Assembly: GCA_003116975.1 (NCBI GenBank)
Contig: BGKB01000026.1
Location: 558,001-622,000, forward strand
Direction of reading: 5' to 3'
DNA: 64,000 nt
DNA from: Aurantiochytrium sp. KH105
Taxonomy: Eukaryota; Sar; Bigyra; Thraustochytrida; Thraustochytriidae
Shown here in pieces: positions 16,805 through 27,244 of this stretch (its first letter is position 1; each line of letters starts with the position of its first letter). A program made the translations under genes and the position numbers. Under the pieces are notes generated by a model, which was not told the origin of the DNA, searched no databases, and saw only the letters and a program-made list of their open reading frames with translations.

Positions 16805-19381
16805 ATGGAGGTCGCTAAGAACGAGGCTGCAGACTTTGCCAACCTGCGGCTCGAGCACGAGGCCTTGCAGAAACGATACGATGTGCTCGAGGCAGCGTAC
16901 GCCAAGTTGCTCCTGGCCAAGGGCTCCTCCTCCGAGGAGAACGACAAGACCGCGGAGAAGCCGTCGAGCTTTGCGGTCTGGAGCCCGTACATCAAAATAG
17001 CTGTTCTCTCGTCCGTGACTGCGCTGCTGATGTTCATCTTTGCCGAGCGCCAGTACACCTCGGGTCAAAAGGTGGGCTTCGGCTTCCTCGCAGCCGTCGG
17101 CGGCGCGGGCGTGTTTTTAGCCATTCCCGCGACGCACTGGATCGGGCACTTTTTGCACGATGACTACAAGATCTGGCAACCTTTCCGCGGCGGCGTGCGC
17201 TTCGTCGTGCTGCAGGCCATCTCATGGACATTCTACGGCATCACCGCGGTCATTGTCATGGCAGCCGTGGCTTTCGCCGAACACAACAATGGTATGCTCG
17301 CGAGCGCTGGCGTCGTCGGCCTTCTCTCGCAGGTCTTTATGGTGTCCTCGCTACTAACGTACAGCGACCCATCGCAGACGGCCCGCAAAGCGCGCCGCAT
17401 TTGGCGACAAAACAGCGGCGTCATCAATGCCGATGACCCATCCGATGAGGTCGAGGAAGAGGCGCGCCAGGCATACATGTCGCAGCGCAGACCCTCGACG
17501 GACAGCGAGTATAGTTCCGGCTCCGGATCCACGTCTGCGACGGATAGGTCTGCACGCACGACGATGCGACGTCGGTCTGTTGCCAAGTCGATCATCGACC
17601 ATGACGCTGCGGCGGACGAGCAGCAGGTTCCCTTGGATAAAGATCACAGCACATCGAGCGTCGTCAAGGAATTTGTGCAAATGAACACCTTTCTCGTTGT
17701 CATTGGCATTGTGCTAGGTGTTCTCTCCGAGCACAGCCCGGACAGCAAGCACAAACCCATCTTTGGTATCCTTTCGCTCGTTTGCTGCATCGTGGCCATA
17801 TCACTTACGCATGGCATCGGCGGTCGCTTGCGTCACATTAACCGCGGCTGGTCGTTTGCGCAGTTCTTCCGCGGCGGCAAAGAATTCATTCTTTTGCAAA
17901 TCTTTGGATGGTCCTTTTTCGGTGTCGCGATCATCGCACAAGGCGCCTTTGTGCTCTCGTCCGTTTACCTTGGCACGCACGGCATGAAAGGGACCATGTA
18001 TGTGGGCGCACTCGCTACAGTGATCTCGCACTACGCCATCGTGAGCTCGCTCCCTCGATTCGAAGACAGTGGTCCCATGCGTCCGACCGTCACGCCTCGC
18101 AACTACCGTCCTCTGGAAGCCTTTACACTTCGCGAACATTTCATGGTTTGGCCCATGATGATGCTCTTTTGCAACTTGCAGTTTCTCAGTTTTGTGCTCT
18201 ACATGATTCTCTTTTGCGCGCCGTACGTCATGCCCGAGTCTTCGCAGCCATGGCTGGCCGAGGCCACCTATGGACTCCTTCCCGAGCTCTCTGCGAACTC
18301 GGCAGAACTTGGGCACACCTTCAAGGTTTGGTGGATTCTGCTCTGCGCCATCTCCTTTTGGACCTTTTTCTACTCGGCGCTCAACACCTGGGGAGTCGAT
18401 GGCTGGCGCCAAAGCCTCTTGCTTTCGCTCGCAGCTGTCGCAGCCTATGGTGGCGTGATTGCGGTTTTTCGCGAGTCTCCGCACTATGCCATGTTGGTCG
18501 TCATTTGCTCGGCGAACCTCGTCTACATTTCCACGACCTTTACCAAGCGTCCCGAGTACAATGCGTGTCGCGAGTGGTCAATCTTCAAGGAGATTGACGT
18601 GCTCCCTCGCCTCGCAGAAAAATTCTTTGGATTGCGTCTCCAGCTCACCGAGGAAATGCAGCGCCTCGCGCCAGTTCTTGGCGATGTAAATGCCAAAGAC
18701 CCCAAGAATCAGCAGGTGCTGCTTCTCTTCCACCCGCACGGCATCTTGCCCGTGACGCATGGCATCTTGCAGATTACACACGTGTGGCGCAAGATCTTTC
18801 CCCACCTCGACACAAATCCTCTCACTGCCACAATCACACATGTAGTGCCTGTGATGCGCGATGTTATTCAGTGGATGGGCTGCTGCGACGTGTCCCGAGC
18901 CACTGTGCATAATCTCATTCGAATGGGTCGCAACGTGCAGATCGTTTGCGGCGGCCAAACAGAAATGTTTGAGTCGCGTTCCTGGGACAACCGGATTGCC
19001 ATCGTGCGAAAGCGACGCCGCGGGATCTTCAAGATCGCCATTCAGCAAGGCCTCGGGATTGTGCCCATGTTCAGCTTTGGCGAGCCACAGATTTTCGACA
19101 ATGTTTACATGCCGCGCACGCAGGCGTTTTTCAAGAATTTGCTGGGCTTTCCGTTCCCCATTTTTATGCTTGGAAAGTTTGGTCTGCCCATCCCCTGTCG
19201 CGTGCCCGTCACTGTCGCATTAGACGCGCCGGTGCATCCCGTTCGCCAGACAGCCAATCCGACGCCAGAGGAAATTACCGAGTTCCAAGATCGCTACTTT
19301 GCCACGCTTGAGGCACTTTTCGAGCGCTACAAAGAAGAAAATGGCCATGGTTCTCATGAGCTTTCTTTCATCGACAATTGA
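16805..19381 (+). CDS. DGAT2-type acyltransferase fused to a duplicated membrane module
   Basis: 858 residues, far longer than ordinary DGAT2 enzymes (about 300-400). The C-terminal third is a DGAT2/MGAT-family catalytic domain with the signature HPHG at residues 643-646, a GGQTEMF block and a late FGLPIP region. DGAT2 enzymes esterify diacylglycerol with acyl-CoA at the ER and lipid droplet. The N-terminal 500 residues start with a coiled coil, then hold about twelve hydrophobic segments. Segments 1-4 and 5-8 form an internal repeat: FRGG at 127-130 and again at 355-358, each followed by a LQ..W.F.G pattern, with a Ser/Arg-rich linker between. This N-terminal module is not one I recognise. 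The acyl acceptor (diacylglycerol, sterol or wax alcohol) cannot be told. The ATG at 16805 in context ACCATGG is preferred over an upstream TTG frame. Confidence 0.85.
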   Translation: MEVAKNEAADFANLRLEHEALQKRYDVLEAAYAKLLLAKGSSSEENDKTAEKPSSFAVWSPYIKIAVLSSVTALLMFIFAERQYTSGQKVGFGFLAAVGGAGVFLAIPATHWIGHFLHDDYKIWQPFRGGVRFVVLQAISWTFYGITAVIVMAAVAFAEHNNGMLASAGVVGLLSQVFMVSSLLTYSDPSQTARKARRIWRQNSGVINADDPSDEVEEEARQAYMSQRRPSTDSEYSSGSGSTSATDRSARTTMRRRSVAKSIIDHDAAADEQQVPLDKDHSTSSVVKEFVQMNTFLVVIGIVLGVLSEHSPDSKHKPIFGILSLVCCIVAISLTHGIGGRLRHINRGWSFAQFFRGGKEFILLQIFGWSFFGVAIIAQGAFVLSSVYLGTHGMKGTMYVGALATVISHYAIVSSLPRFEDSGPMRPTVTPRNYRPLEAFTLREHFMVWPMMMLFCNLQFLSFVLYMILFCAPYVMPESSQPWLAEATYGLLPELSANSAELGHTFKVWWILLCAISFWTFFYSALNTWGVDGWRQSLLLSLAAVAAYGGVIAVFRESPHYAMLVVICSANLVYISTTFTKRPEYNACREWSIFKEIDVLPRLAEKFFGLRLQLTEEMQRLAPVLGDVNAKDPKNQQVLLLFHPHGILPVTHGILQITHVWRKIFPHLDTNPLTATITHVVPVMRDVIQWMGCCDVSRATVHNLIRMGRNVQIVCGGQTEMFESRSWDNRIAIVRKRRRGIFKIAIQQGLGIVPMFSFGEPQIFDNVYMPRTQAFFKNLLGFPFPIFMLGKFGLPIPCRVPVTVALDAPVHPVRQTANPTPEEITEFQDRYFATLEALFERYKEENGHGSHELSFIDN

Positions 19382-20081
19382 GCTTCCTGGTCGTACGAGA
19401 GACGAAATGAAAAGTTGGTCTTTGGAGCATGCTCGAAGTCGTGCAGCGCAGAGTGAGATCGTAGAAAGACAGTCGTCGCCACGCTGACTTCGATGTTCGT
19501 GGGGACCTGAATAGTGCAAGAATTCTCCTCGCGCAAGGATCTGATCTGATGTGAATAGAATCATTTTTACTAGTTCTCTTACTTTTCTCGTGTTTCTCAA
19601 ATGTCTTTCAAGATTTTCACGTGCAAAGTGTTCCTGAGACAAAGAGTCCCAATCCTTCTGTTCTGACTTCAATCTCTGCAAAGGCAAAAACCAACTGCTG
19701 GCCGTGCCACTGACACAGCCAACAGTCATTACTTCCTCTATATCGGAATGTACTATGGTAGGCCTATGTTCGATTGGCATCTCAGAGAGGTTGTAGGCCT
19801 AAATCAGCAAGTCACTGGCTTGGCAACTTGAACTTCAAACTTCGATTTTTTTTTCTCAACGGATAAACGGCTTTTCGAGCGAGCAATTTGAGGCGGCATG
19901 TCTTGCGCCAATGTTAGTCAGGCAGGTCGAGCAGGCAACACAGCAAGCAAGTGTAGCGAGCGGCAGGCACAGGCGGTGCCGGCGGCGCCGGACGGCGAGG
20001 CGGCGAGGCCGCAGACATTATTTCTGCAACGAGCTGGTGCGCACAGACCTGCCTGGACACGCGCAGTTCGGTTGAAGCACC
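19382..20081. other. Intergenic, AT-richer, no supported gene
   Basis: 700 bp between the DGAT2-like stop and the DRC4 start, both on the plus strand. A minus-strand open frame runs 19780-19220 into the DGAT2-like 3' end but has no recognisable features. The region from 19890 on is probably DRC4 promoter and 5' UTR. Confidence 0.5.
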
Positions 20082-21494
20082 ATGGGCAAGAAAGCGAAGA
20101 AGGGCAAGAAGGGCGGCAAGGACGAGGCACCCCCAGAGGAGCCTTCGGAGTTCGACGAGATGCCCGAGGAGGACCTGCGCAAGGCGATCGAGGAGCTGGA
20201 CAAGCAGCTGGAAAAGGCTCGTGCAGACAGAAACTATGTCCAAGTTGAACGCGATACCATCCAAACGTTTTACGACATTTCGCGCAAAGAGGTGCAGCAA
20301 TGCGAGCTCGACATCATGACGAAAGAAAAGGAAATGGAGCAACTCGAGGAAAATCACCGCGTCGAGGTGCGCGTGTACGCGCAAAAAGTCAAACACCTCG
20401 AGTATGAGCACAAGAACAACATGAAGCAGAGCGCCGCGGAGGGCGATGCTCAGGAGGAAGAGGAGCGACTCGGCCACGAAGGGCGCGTCGACGGCCTCAA
20501 AGATGGGAAAAAGTCGCTCAAAATGGAACTTCTTGAAGTGCAGCTCGAAAATGGCGAGACCGTGCGCCAAATGCAGGATACCCACAAAAAGAACCTCAGC
20601 AAGCTGGACGAGACCTTTGAGGAGAACCTCGAGACGCTGCGGAAAAAGTACGAGGACAACCTGGAGGATCTCAGGCAAGAGCTCGAGTTGCGACGCAAGG
20701 TCGAGATTCACGAGATCGAGGAACGCAAGAACTCGCACATTAACGATCTCATGAAGAACCACGACAAGGCATTCCATCAAATCAAGACATACTACAACGA
20801 CATTACGCACGACAACCTGAAGCTGATTCGATCGCTCAAGGAAGAAGTCTCCGAAATGAGGAAAAAGGCCACCGCTAATCAGAAGCTCATGTATGAGATT
20901 GCGCAAGAGAACAAGCGGCTGAGCGAACCACTCGCCGTCGCCGTCAAAGAGGTTGCCGAGCTGCGACACAAGCTCAAGGACTTTGAAAAGGACAAGACCA
21001 GTCTAAAATACGCCACTGCGCGTCTAAAGCGCCTCAAGCAGGACTTGACGCAACAGAGCGCGCAGCACAAGGATCTCGAGACACGGTTCCGCTCTACCGA
21101 GTTCGAGCGCGACAAAATTTATGATACCTTTGAAGAGACCATTAGCGACGTGCAGCGCAAGGCAGAGTTTAAGAACGTCTTGCTGGAGCAGCGTCTGGGC
21201 CAAATGCGCCACACGCAAGAGGAAAGATTACAGCAAATCCGAGCTCTCTGCGCCAACGTCGACCCGGTCACGCTGCAGCGGGTGACACAGGAGCTCGATC
21301 GCGTCATTGATGAACGAGATTCTTCCATTGAAAGCATGGAGAACTATCTGGCGCTCGTGCAAAAGACTCACAACGACACGGTGCGCACGCTCACGGAAAA
21401 GCTGCGCGAATTTGGTATTCCCGAAGAGGACGCGACGCTCGCCAAGCTCCTCTCCACGCAAACCAGTACAGTACCTGCAGGTCTCTTGGCATAA
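20082..21494 (+). CDS. DRC4: Nexin-dynein regulatory complex subunit 4 (GAS8)
   Basis: 470 residues, the usual length for the family. DRC4/GAS8 is a coiled-coil core subunit of the nexin-dynein regulatory complex that links axonemal doublets and controls dynein in motile cilia. The N-terminus is Lys/Gly-rich (MGKKAKKGKKGGK), followed by almost unbroken coiled coil from about 40 to 440. Family-like blocks include IQTFYDISRKEV, VKHLEYEHKNNM, HDKAFHQIKTYYNDITHDNLKLI and LRHKLKDFEKDK. Its presence implies a flagellated life stage such as zoospores. It is convergent with the SFT2-family gene, with only 95 bp between stops. Confidence 0.92.
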   Translation: MGKKAKKGKKGGKDEAPPEEPSEFDEMPEEDLRKAIEELDKQLEKARADRNYVQVERDTIQTFYDISRKEVQQCELDIMTKEKEMEQLEENHRVEVRVYAQKVKHLEYEHKNNMKQSAAEGDAQEEEERLGHEGRVDGLKDGKKSLKMELLEVQLENGETVRQMQDTHKKNLSKLDETFEENLETLRKKYEDNLEDLRQELELRRKVEIHEIEERKNSHINDLMKNHDKAFHQIKTYYNDITHDNLKLIRSLKEEVSEMRKKATANQKLMYEIAQENKRLSEPLAVAVKEVAELRHKLKDFEKDKTSLKYATARLKRLKQDLTQQSAQHKDLETRFRSTEFERDKIYDTFEETISDVQRKAEFKNVLLEQRLGQMRHTQEERLQQIRALCANVDPVTLQRVTQELDRVIDERDSSIESMENYLALVQKTHNDTVRTLTEKLREFGIPEEDATLAKLLSTQTSTVPAGLLA

Positions 21495-21589
21495 AATCTA
21501 TCTGGTATGTTATCAGTTTTTCTTTCTTTTTTCGTATATTGTTGTCTGCTCTGCGTTTGTGACGTCTCTCGCAGCGAAAGGTGTTCAGT

Positions 21590-22225
21590 TTAGACGCCAA
21601 TGCCTGCGGTCGCGGCGGCCCCGTTGCCGCTTGAGATGCCAAGGGCCGACTTGATGGCTTGACGTGCGAACGGAATGAAGCTGATCGTATACCACGCTGC
21701 TGCGAGGAACTGGATAATGATGAGGACGACACACGGTACAGCTGGATGCTTGGCCAGAAAGGCGACCAGCAAGGTGGCAATCATGGCCAGAAGGTAGACG
21801 CCCGACGCGATGGCGCGCGATTCGCGCCACATGAGGGAGCACTGGCGACGCGGGCCCATCATGAAGACGGAACTGAAGATGGCGAGCAGGTTGCCTGCCG
21901 TGTACACAATCGCGAAACCAGTGTAGTTGGCCGAGATCAAAAGCAGTGTGGAGAGGAAAGAAAAGGCCATGCCCACGAGGAAGCAAATAAGCACGCCATA
22001 AAGGCGCGTCTGGTAGCTGAGATCGGGGAAGCAGGACTCGTTTCTTTCCTGCTGCGTCTGCAAGCCCACGACGCTGCGTACACCTGCGGTGGCGTCTCTC
22101 ATCTGGCCGACTCTCGAGTTAAAGCTGTTGCTCAGGTTCGCGCGAATGCTGCCACCTGCTCCTTGTGCGGCGGGCGCAGGCGCCGCCGGCGGCGGCACGC
22201 CCTCGGACTGCGTGCTGGGCAACAT
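21590..22225 (-). CDS. SFT2-family vesicle transport protein
   Basis: 211 residues. SFT2-like proteins are small four-span membrane proteins of the Golgi and endosome that assist retrograde vesicle fusion. The N-terminal 65 residues are cytosolic, Ala/Pro-rich and Ser-rich. The core begins at CFPDLSYQTRLYG, followed by four hydrophobic segments (ICFLVGMAFSFLSTLLL, GFAIVYTAGNLLAIFSSVFMMGP, IASGVYLLAMIATLLVAFLA, VLIIIQFLAAAWYTISFIPFA). FMMGPRRQ and WYTISFIPFAR are hallmarks of the family. The short tail is Gly/Ala-rich. The ATG at 22225 is the natural start. Confidence 0.88.
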   Translation of the reverse strand: MLPSTQSEGVPPPAAPAPAAQGAGGSIRANLSNSFNSRVGQMRDATAGVRSVVGLQTQQERNESCFPDLSYQTRLYGVLICFLVGMAFSFLSTLLLISANYTGFAIVYTAGNLLAIFSSVFMMGPRRQCSLMWRESRAIASGVYLLAMIATLLVAFLAKHPAVPCVVLIIIQFLAAAWYTISFIPFARQAIKSALGISSGNGAAATAGIGV

Positions 22226-23172
22226 CTTTCCTCGCGCCCCAAGCCTTGCTGCTGCGCGTCAACCCCGCTTCAGCGAGCCTGATTTGTTTTGCTGTGCATT
22301 TCGCGCATCGCGATCCTGAAACCGTGCGACGGTTGAGGACGTTGGCGGTTTCGTAGTCGCTGACTCGCGGCCGACGGTCAGCGGCGAGCAGCACCGGCAC
22401 CATCACCAGCACCAGCACCAGCACTAGCAGCCCTGGCAGCTGCAGCCGCAGCTGCGGCACGACGACGATAGCTAACGGGAAGAGAGCTCGCTGTCGAGGA
22501 CTATTGTGGATCGAAAGATTGACGTCGCGAGGCGTTCGAGGTCAAATTGATTTGAGAATCTGGTGGTGGTTGCATCGATTCCCCTCCCCACCCACCCACC
22601 AATCAACGACCGCCAAAAGACAAAGTTCGTTCGATGTGTCATCCATCCCCTGGCAGTTGAGTATACGAGCAGCAAGCGCAACTGCAAGTAAGCCCCAGTC
22701 AAACAAGATCTCGCGCCCCGCTTCTCCAAGGCTGCCGCAGAGCTCCGCTGTTAGGAAATGGCGATCGTGAACGTCGACGCGGGACTGATCGATTGTCAAC
22801 CATTTGACAACAACCATCACCGGGCAGCTGCAGCTGCTGAGCCTGCCGTGCCGCTAACGGTGGTCGTAAAGAGGCGTGCATGCAGCGCATCGCCCCGTCG
22901 TGCAAGTTGCCTCGTCCCATCAGCCTGTCTTTCACATCAAGCTGTATAATACGCACAGGCATACTATAGTAAAACGCGCCAGCCAGATAACCATCGCATC
23001 GCCCGTGCCGTTTCGAGCTCGGCGCCCGCGCTCGAGGCCGAGCTCCGGCTGCTCTTTCTCCGCCGCGCGCAGAAGAAGTTACGGTCCCGGCTGCAGCGAA
23101 GCGGGCCCGCCGTTTCCTGCGCGGCGCGAGCGCCGGTCTGCTCTCGGCGGCGGCCTCGAGTCGCGGGAGCCG

Positions 23173-23197
23173 GGCGAGGCGAGGCGAGGCGAGGCGA
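23173..23197 (+). repeat. GGCGA pentanucleotide tract
   Basis: Five units of GGCGA within the divergent intergenic region. Confidence 0.75.
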
Positions 23198-23458
23198 ACG
23201 TAGCTGGCAGCTCTGTAACACAGCTGTAAATCAAAGTAGTATAGGCTAGCTAGCTCGCAGTCCCTGCGCGCTGGGGATTCCGGGGTCGCAGAGCGGGAAT
23301 TCCAGGACCAGCCGGGCAGAACAGCATCAGCAGGACCATCGCGGCGGCGGCGACGACATCGACGAGGAGGCCCGGCGGGCGGACGGGGTCACGAGCGAAG
23401 CCAGGTTGAAGACTGAGTCCCCGAGCCGAGCGAGGCCGGGCGAGGAAGAAGCCAAACC

Positions 23459-23489
23459 CGCAAGCAAGCAAGCAAGCAAGCAAGCAAGC
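23459..23489 (+). repeat. CAAG tetranucleotide tract
   Basis: Seven perfect CAAG units, about 490 bp before the ATG of the tandem-PH gene. Confidence 0.85.
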
Positions 23490-23974
23490 CCAGGTTCCGC
23501 GGGTTTGAAACGTCGCGGCGGAGCTCGGCCGTCTCGCCCGCCCGCCCGCCCGCCCGCTCGCTCGCTGGCGCGACCAAGCCAAGCTCGCGCAGCAGCGCGG
23601 CTTCTGCGGCTGCGCCCAGGCAGGCGAGGCGCGCGTCCCCATCGGTCCCGTCCTCGTGCAGCCTCCGTTCATCTATCCGTCCATCCCTCCCTGCATCCCC
23701 AGACGCCGAGCGCGATCCCCAGCGAGGCAGATAAGCAAAACAAAGCTGCAACTGACGGACCCCGGCCGGCACGGACCCCGCCGCCGCAGAACGGAGACGC
23801 GCGGCGCCCTGGCCCGCGCTGCGCTGCGCCAGCCCGCGCTGCGTTGCGCTGCGCTAGCCTGTCCGCGCGCGGAAAAGCGAACCCGGGCCGCGGAGGCGCC
23901 GCCCCGCGCGCGCGGCGGCTTGGACGCAGCGGCGACGCTTTGCGAAAAAGCGAACCCGGGCCCGGCGGCCGGCC

Positions 23975-26737
23975 ATGTTCCACGCGCTGTCCGCGAGCTT
24001 CGGGCTCGCGTCGCCGGCCAGCGCCGGCGACGACGAGGGCGAGAACGGGCGCGGCGCGAGGGAGCCCGAGGCCTTCTCCGCGGCGCGACACGACGACGGC
24101 GACGACGACGAGCAGGAAGAGGCGAGCGGCCGCGGCGAGCAAGTGGCCGAGGCCGGCATCATGACCGAGTCCAAGACCAATCACGGCGACCCTGCGGGAC
24201 GCGGCGGCGCCACCAATGCCGGCCCCAAGACGTCGAGGAACCGCCCACGCGGCTTCGAGGACAAGGAGAACGCAGTCTTTGCAAGTAACAGCGCTTATGC
24301 CAGAGAAAGAGGCGACAGTTCCGGCGAGCTGCGACTCGTTGCCGAAGTAGCCCGTCTCAAGCGCGAACTGGAGACCGCGCAGCACGAAGCCAAACTCGCC
24401 GCAGAAATCGGCCAGGAGCTGCTCAAGCAAGAGCAGGCCACGCGCGAAGAGAATCGAGCGCTTGATGAAAGCCTCGAAGCACAACGTGGACAACTCACCG
24501 CGCTCCATGCGGAACTCGAGGCAGCCCGCAAAGAGGCCCACACTTCTCAAGAGGCGCTTGAAGAGTATCGCGGTGAATGCAAGGCGCTCGAGGAACGCGC
24601 CACGGGACTCGCACAGAAACTCGAAATCGTCAATCGCGAGGCTCTTCGTGACGGCGCCAGTTTCGCCAAGCTCGAGGCGCAAATTCGCGAACTCATGGAC
24701 GAGCGCGACGCTGCCAAACTGCGAGCAGAAGCCCTCGAGCTCGAAAGGAGCCGCGCAGAACTCGTTTCTCCCGTCGTGCCCTCGCCCTCGCCCCCCACCA
24801 CGGTGCGCAAGAATCTGGGAGCCTCGCTCGGCGAAATCGCCGTCCTCTCGTTGTCTCCTGGCACTGGTAACTTTCGCAAGACGGCTCGGCAGAATTCTGA
24901 GAGCACTGGACAGATTGTCCGCATCGGGAGCATTAGCAGCAGCAGCGCTGGCAGCCAACGTCCTCGTGGGCGAAAAGAAGACAACTACGTCGAAGCTGAA
25001 GCCGAAGCCGAAGCGAACTCTGACTCAGAATATGAGCAAGACTATGACTCCGATGGGACCTTTTCGGAAAGCGAGGTGCCCTTTGACGACAGCGAGGAAA
25101 GCTTCAAGACACCCACGCATCGGCAGCGGGGCAATGTCTCGCGTCTGCGGGCCACGCTGAGCGCCGCGCGCGCGGAAAACGCTCGTAGCAAACAAAAGAT
25201 TCGCACTCTCGAGAAAGCCCTCCAGCAAAATGCCCTGGAAACGCAACAAAGCGCGCGCAAAGTCACGAGTTTGGAACAGGATCTCTCCGAGTTCCAGCAG
25301 ATAATCGAGGCTCGGTCAGAGATGCACAATGCTGCCATTCATGAAGAAATGGAAACAGGCGTTGGCGATGGAGACTGTGAGGGCATCTCGTCTCTCGAGG
25401 CCGCAATCCTTCGCGACGAGCTCGAGCGCATGAAGGAGGAGCTGCGCCAGGCCAACGTTCTTGCCATCATTCGTGGCGAGGATCTCGAGACGACCATTGA
25501 AGAGCTTCGCGAAGTTCAAAGCAGGCGCGAGCAAGAACATGCGCTTGCACAAGCACGAACACAAGCACAAGCACAAACACAGGCAAGCACGGGCGTCGGG
25601 CTGACTGTCGACGTCAATCTTGGTGACGCAAACGGAGCCTCAAGTTCAGAACCAAGCACTGGATCGCTTCTGGACTCGTGCAAGAGTCCTGGTGTCTTTA
25701 GCATCAGCAGCGGCACAGACCCGGTTACATCTCCCTCTGATGTTGTCAAGGTCAAGCGTCGGCGACGAAAGGGGGCGTACACGACCGTTGATGCGAGCTG
25801 CGGGCCGAACAAGCCCATCGATGTTGGCATCGTTGAGCTCAACAAAGATGCGCACGGGTCTGGACGCGAGCTCATTGTGTCCAGGCCGCCCCTTGACCAG
25901 CACGCAGGCCAGCTTCTTGTCAAGCAATTTCGTCGCCGCAACCTCGTAATTAGCGCCTCTCGCAGCTGGAAGGCGCGAGTTGTCCAGCTTCGTGGCCCCG
26001 TGCTCCTCTTGTTTCGCAACGAGTGGGATCGAAAACCATGCGGCAAGGTTCCGCTTGACGGCACAGAGGTTCGCGTGGTGCGCCGTCCCCACCTCACGGG
26101 TTCCACCGGCGTGGTATCAGGCTCGCCACGACAGAAACATCATACAAAACACACCACGGACGCGCAAGCCGCGCGCGCGGCAGCTATTGCGCAGAACTCT
26201 TGCATTGTGCACGAATTCCACATCTGGCACCCGCGCCGACCTGCAGTACTTTTTTCTGCAGATTCGCATGTAGAAATGTCGCGCTGGGCAGAGGCCATTC
26301 GCCAAAATTGCGGCAACGTCTCGATGCGTCCCAAACGCTTTGCTGCTGGCTTCCTCACGGTTATGGAGGGCCTGGGCCAGGCTGCTACAAAGAGCTCGTT
26401 GCACCTGAAGCGCTACTTTGCTGTGCTGCGTACAGATGGAATTCACTTGTACACGCACCCGCGCAAGCACAAGTCTTTGCGAGTTATTTTGCTGGAGGAC
26501 TCAGTTCGTGCCTGGAAACCCACGCTCGAGCACAAGGCTGCAAAAGTATTTCCCGACATTCAGCGCGCGATCTGCATCTCGTCTCGCGAAACCGGTGAGT
26601 GCTGTCTTCTCGCCGATACAAGCGTGGATTGTGACTGGTGGATCTCGACCATCCGCGCGCACGTCCTGGGCATCGTCTCGAGGGGTTCTGTCGAGGGCAT
26701 GCGCGGCGACATTGCCTTTGGCTGTGTTGAAGTCTGA
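23975..26737 (+). CDS. Coiled-coil protein with two C-terminal PH domains
   Basis: 920 residues. The N-terminus (1-100) is acidic and disordered. A first coiled coil spans about 105-260. A Ser/acidic linker follows with SDSEYEQDYDSDGTFSESE near 350, then a second coiled coil at about 375-560 with a Gln/Ala run (QARTQAQAQTQAS). Two pleckstrin-homology-like domains occupy about 640-778 and 789-901. Each ends with the typical tryptophan helix (MSRWAEAIRQNC and CDWWISTIRAHV). PH domains bind phosphoinositides or proteins, so this is probably a peripheral membrane scaffold (inference). PH1 carries a long insert (about 697-725) rich in His, Thr and Ala. The start is the first ATG in the frame after GC-rich leader. 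No close family name can be given. Confidence 0.82.
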   Translation: MFHALSASFGLASPASAGDDEGENGRGAREPEAFSAARHDDGDDDEQEEASGRGEQVAEAGIMTESKTNHGDPAGRGGATNAGPKTSRNRPRGFEDKENAVFASNSAYARERGDSSGELRLVAEVARLKRELETAQHEAKLAAEIGQELLKQEQATREENRALDESLEAQRGQLTALHAELEAARKEAHTSQEALEEYRGECKALEERATGLAQKLEIVNREALRDGASFAKLEAQIRELMDERDAAKLRAEALELERSRAELVSPVVPSPSPPTTVRKNLGASLGEIAVLSLSPGTGNFRKTARQNSESTGQIVRIGSISSSSAGSQRPRGRKEDNYVEAEAEAEANSDSEYEQDYDSDGTFSESEVPFDDSEESFKTPTHRQRGNVSRLRATLSAARAENARSKQKIRTLEKALQQNALETQQSARKVTSLEQDLSEFQQIIEARSEMHNAAIHEEMETGVGDGDCEGISSLEAAILRDELERMKEELRQANVLAIIRGEDLETTIEELREVQSRREQEHALAQARTQAQAQTQASTGVGLTVDVNLGDANGASSSEPSTGSLLDSCKSPGVFSISSGTDPVTSPSDVVKVKRRRRKGAYTTVDASCGPNKPIDVGIVELNKDAHGSGRELIVSRPPLDQHAGQLLVKQFRRRNLVISASRSWKARVVQLRGPVLLLFRNEWDRKPCGKVPLDGTEVRVVRRPHLTGSTGVVSGSPRQKHHTKHTTDAQAARAAAIAQNSCIVHEFHIWHPRRPAVLFSADSHVEMSRWAEAIRQNCGNVSMRPKRFAAGFLTVMEGLGQAATKSSLHLKRYFAVLRTDGIHLYTHPRKHKSLRVILLEDSVRAWKPTLEHKAAKVFPDIQRAICISSRETGECCLLADTSVDCDWWISTIRAHVLGIVSRGSVEGMRGDIAFGCVEV

Positions 26738-27244
26738 GCATAACATTGTGAATTGGCAGACGAGTGAGTGAGTGAGTGAGTGAATAAATGAATGAGTTGA
26801 GGAAGAGACCACGAGGCCAATCTTCTTCTTCTGCTCCTCCTCCTCCTCCTTCTTGTAACTGTATACGTATACCTATTTTGATTTCTCTTTTCTCTCTTGG
26901 AGCTTGCTTTTTCCAAGGGCCAAGGTCGTATCCTTGTGACCAATACTACACGTGCAAATTTCGTTAGCGATTCGGATCAGAGTGTTCTCCATCAAGGCGA
27001 TATTTGGGGTTTCAGCCAAAAACACAAATTGAAAACAAAGCAAGGGAGGTTCAAAGAACAGTTTCTTGCGCCGTAGCCAAGCCTGCATGTCCCGGCCACT
27101 CTTCCTTGGGTGCCATTCCAGGAAAAGCAAAAAATAAAAACAAAAACAGGCCTATTCCAGAGAAAGGCCGGTCTAACGGGTCGCTGCCCAGCATTGGCGA
27201 GTTGACATGGAAATAGAACGTGTCGGCAAACAAGACGTACGAGC
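26738..27244. other. Intergenic with GAGT and CTT/CTC repeats
   Basis: 507 bp between two plus-strand genes. It has a GAGT tract at about 26762-26784 and a pyrimidine tract at 26820-26856. No gene is seen; it probably holds the 3' UTR of the PH gene and the promoter of the next gene. Confidence 0.5.

Larger units (their letters stand above)
22226..23974. other. 1.7-kb divergent intergenic region
   Basis: Lies between the starts of the SFT2-family and tandem-PH genes. It contains CACCAG repeats near 22397-22424, a GGCGA tract (23173-23197) and a CAAG tract (23459-23489). The right third is extremely GC-rich. Open frames on both strands are compositional only. Confidence 0.5.

Noticed and set aside
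19220..19780. 186-codon minus-strand frame with ATG, overlapping the DGAT2-like 3' end antisense
   Set aside because: It overlaps about 160 bp of a well-supported coding end, has no domain-like pattern and lies in AT-richer spacer where a chance frame is plausible.
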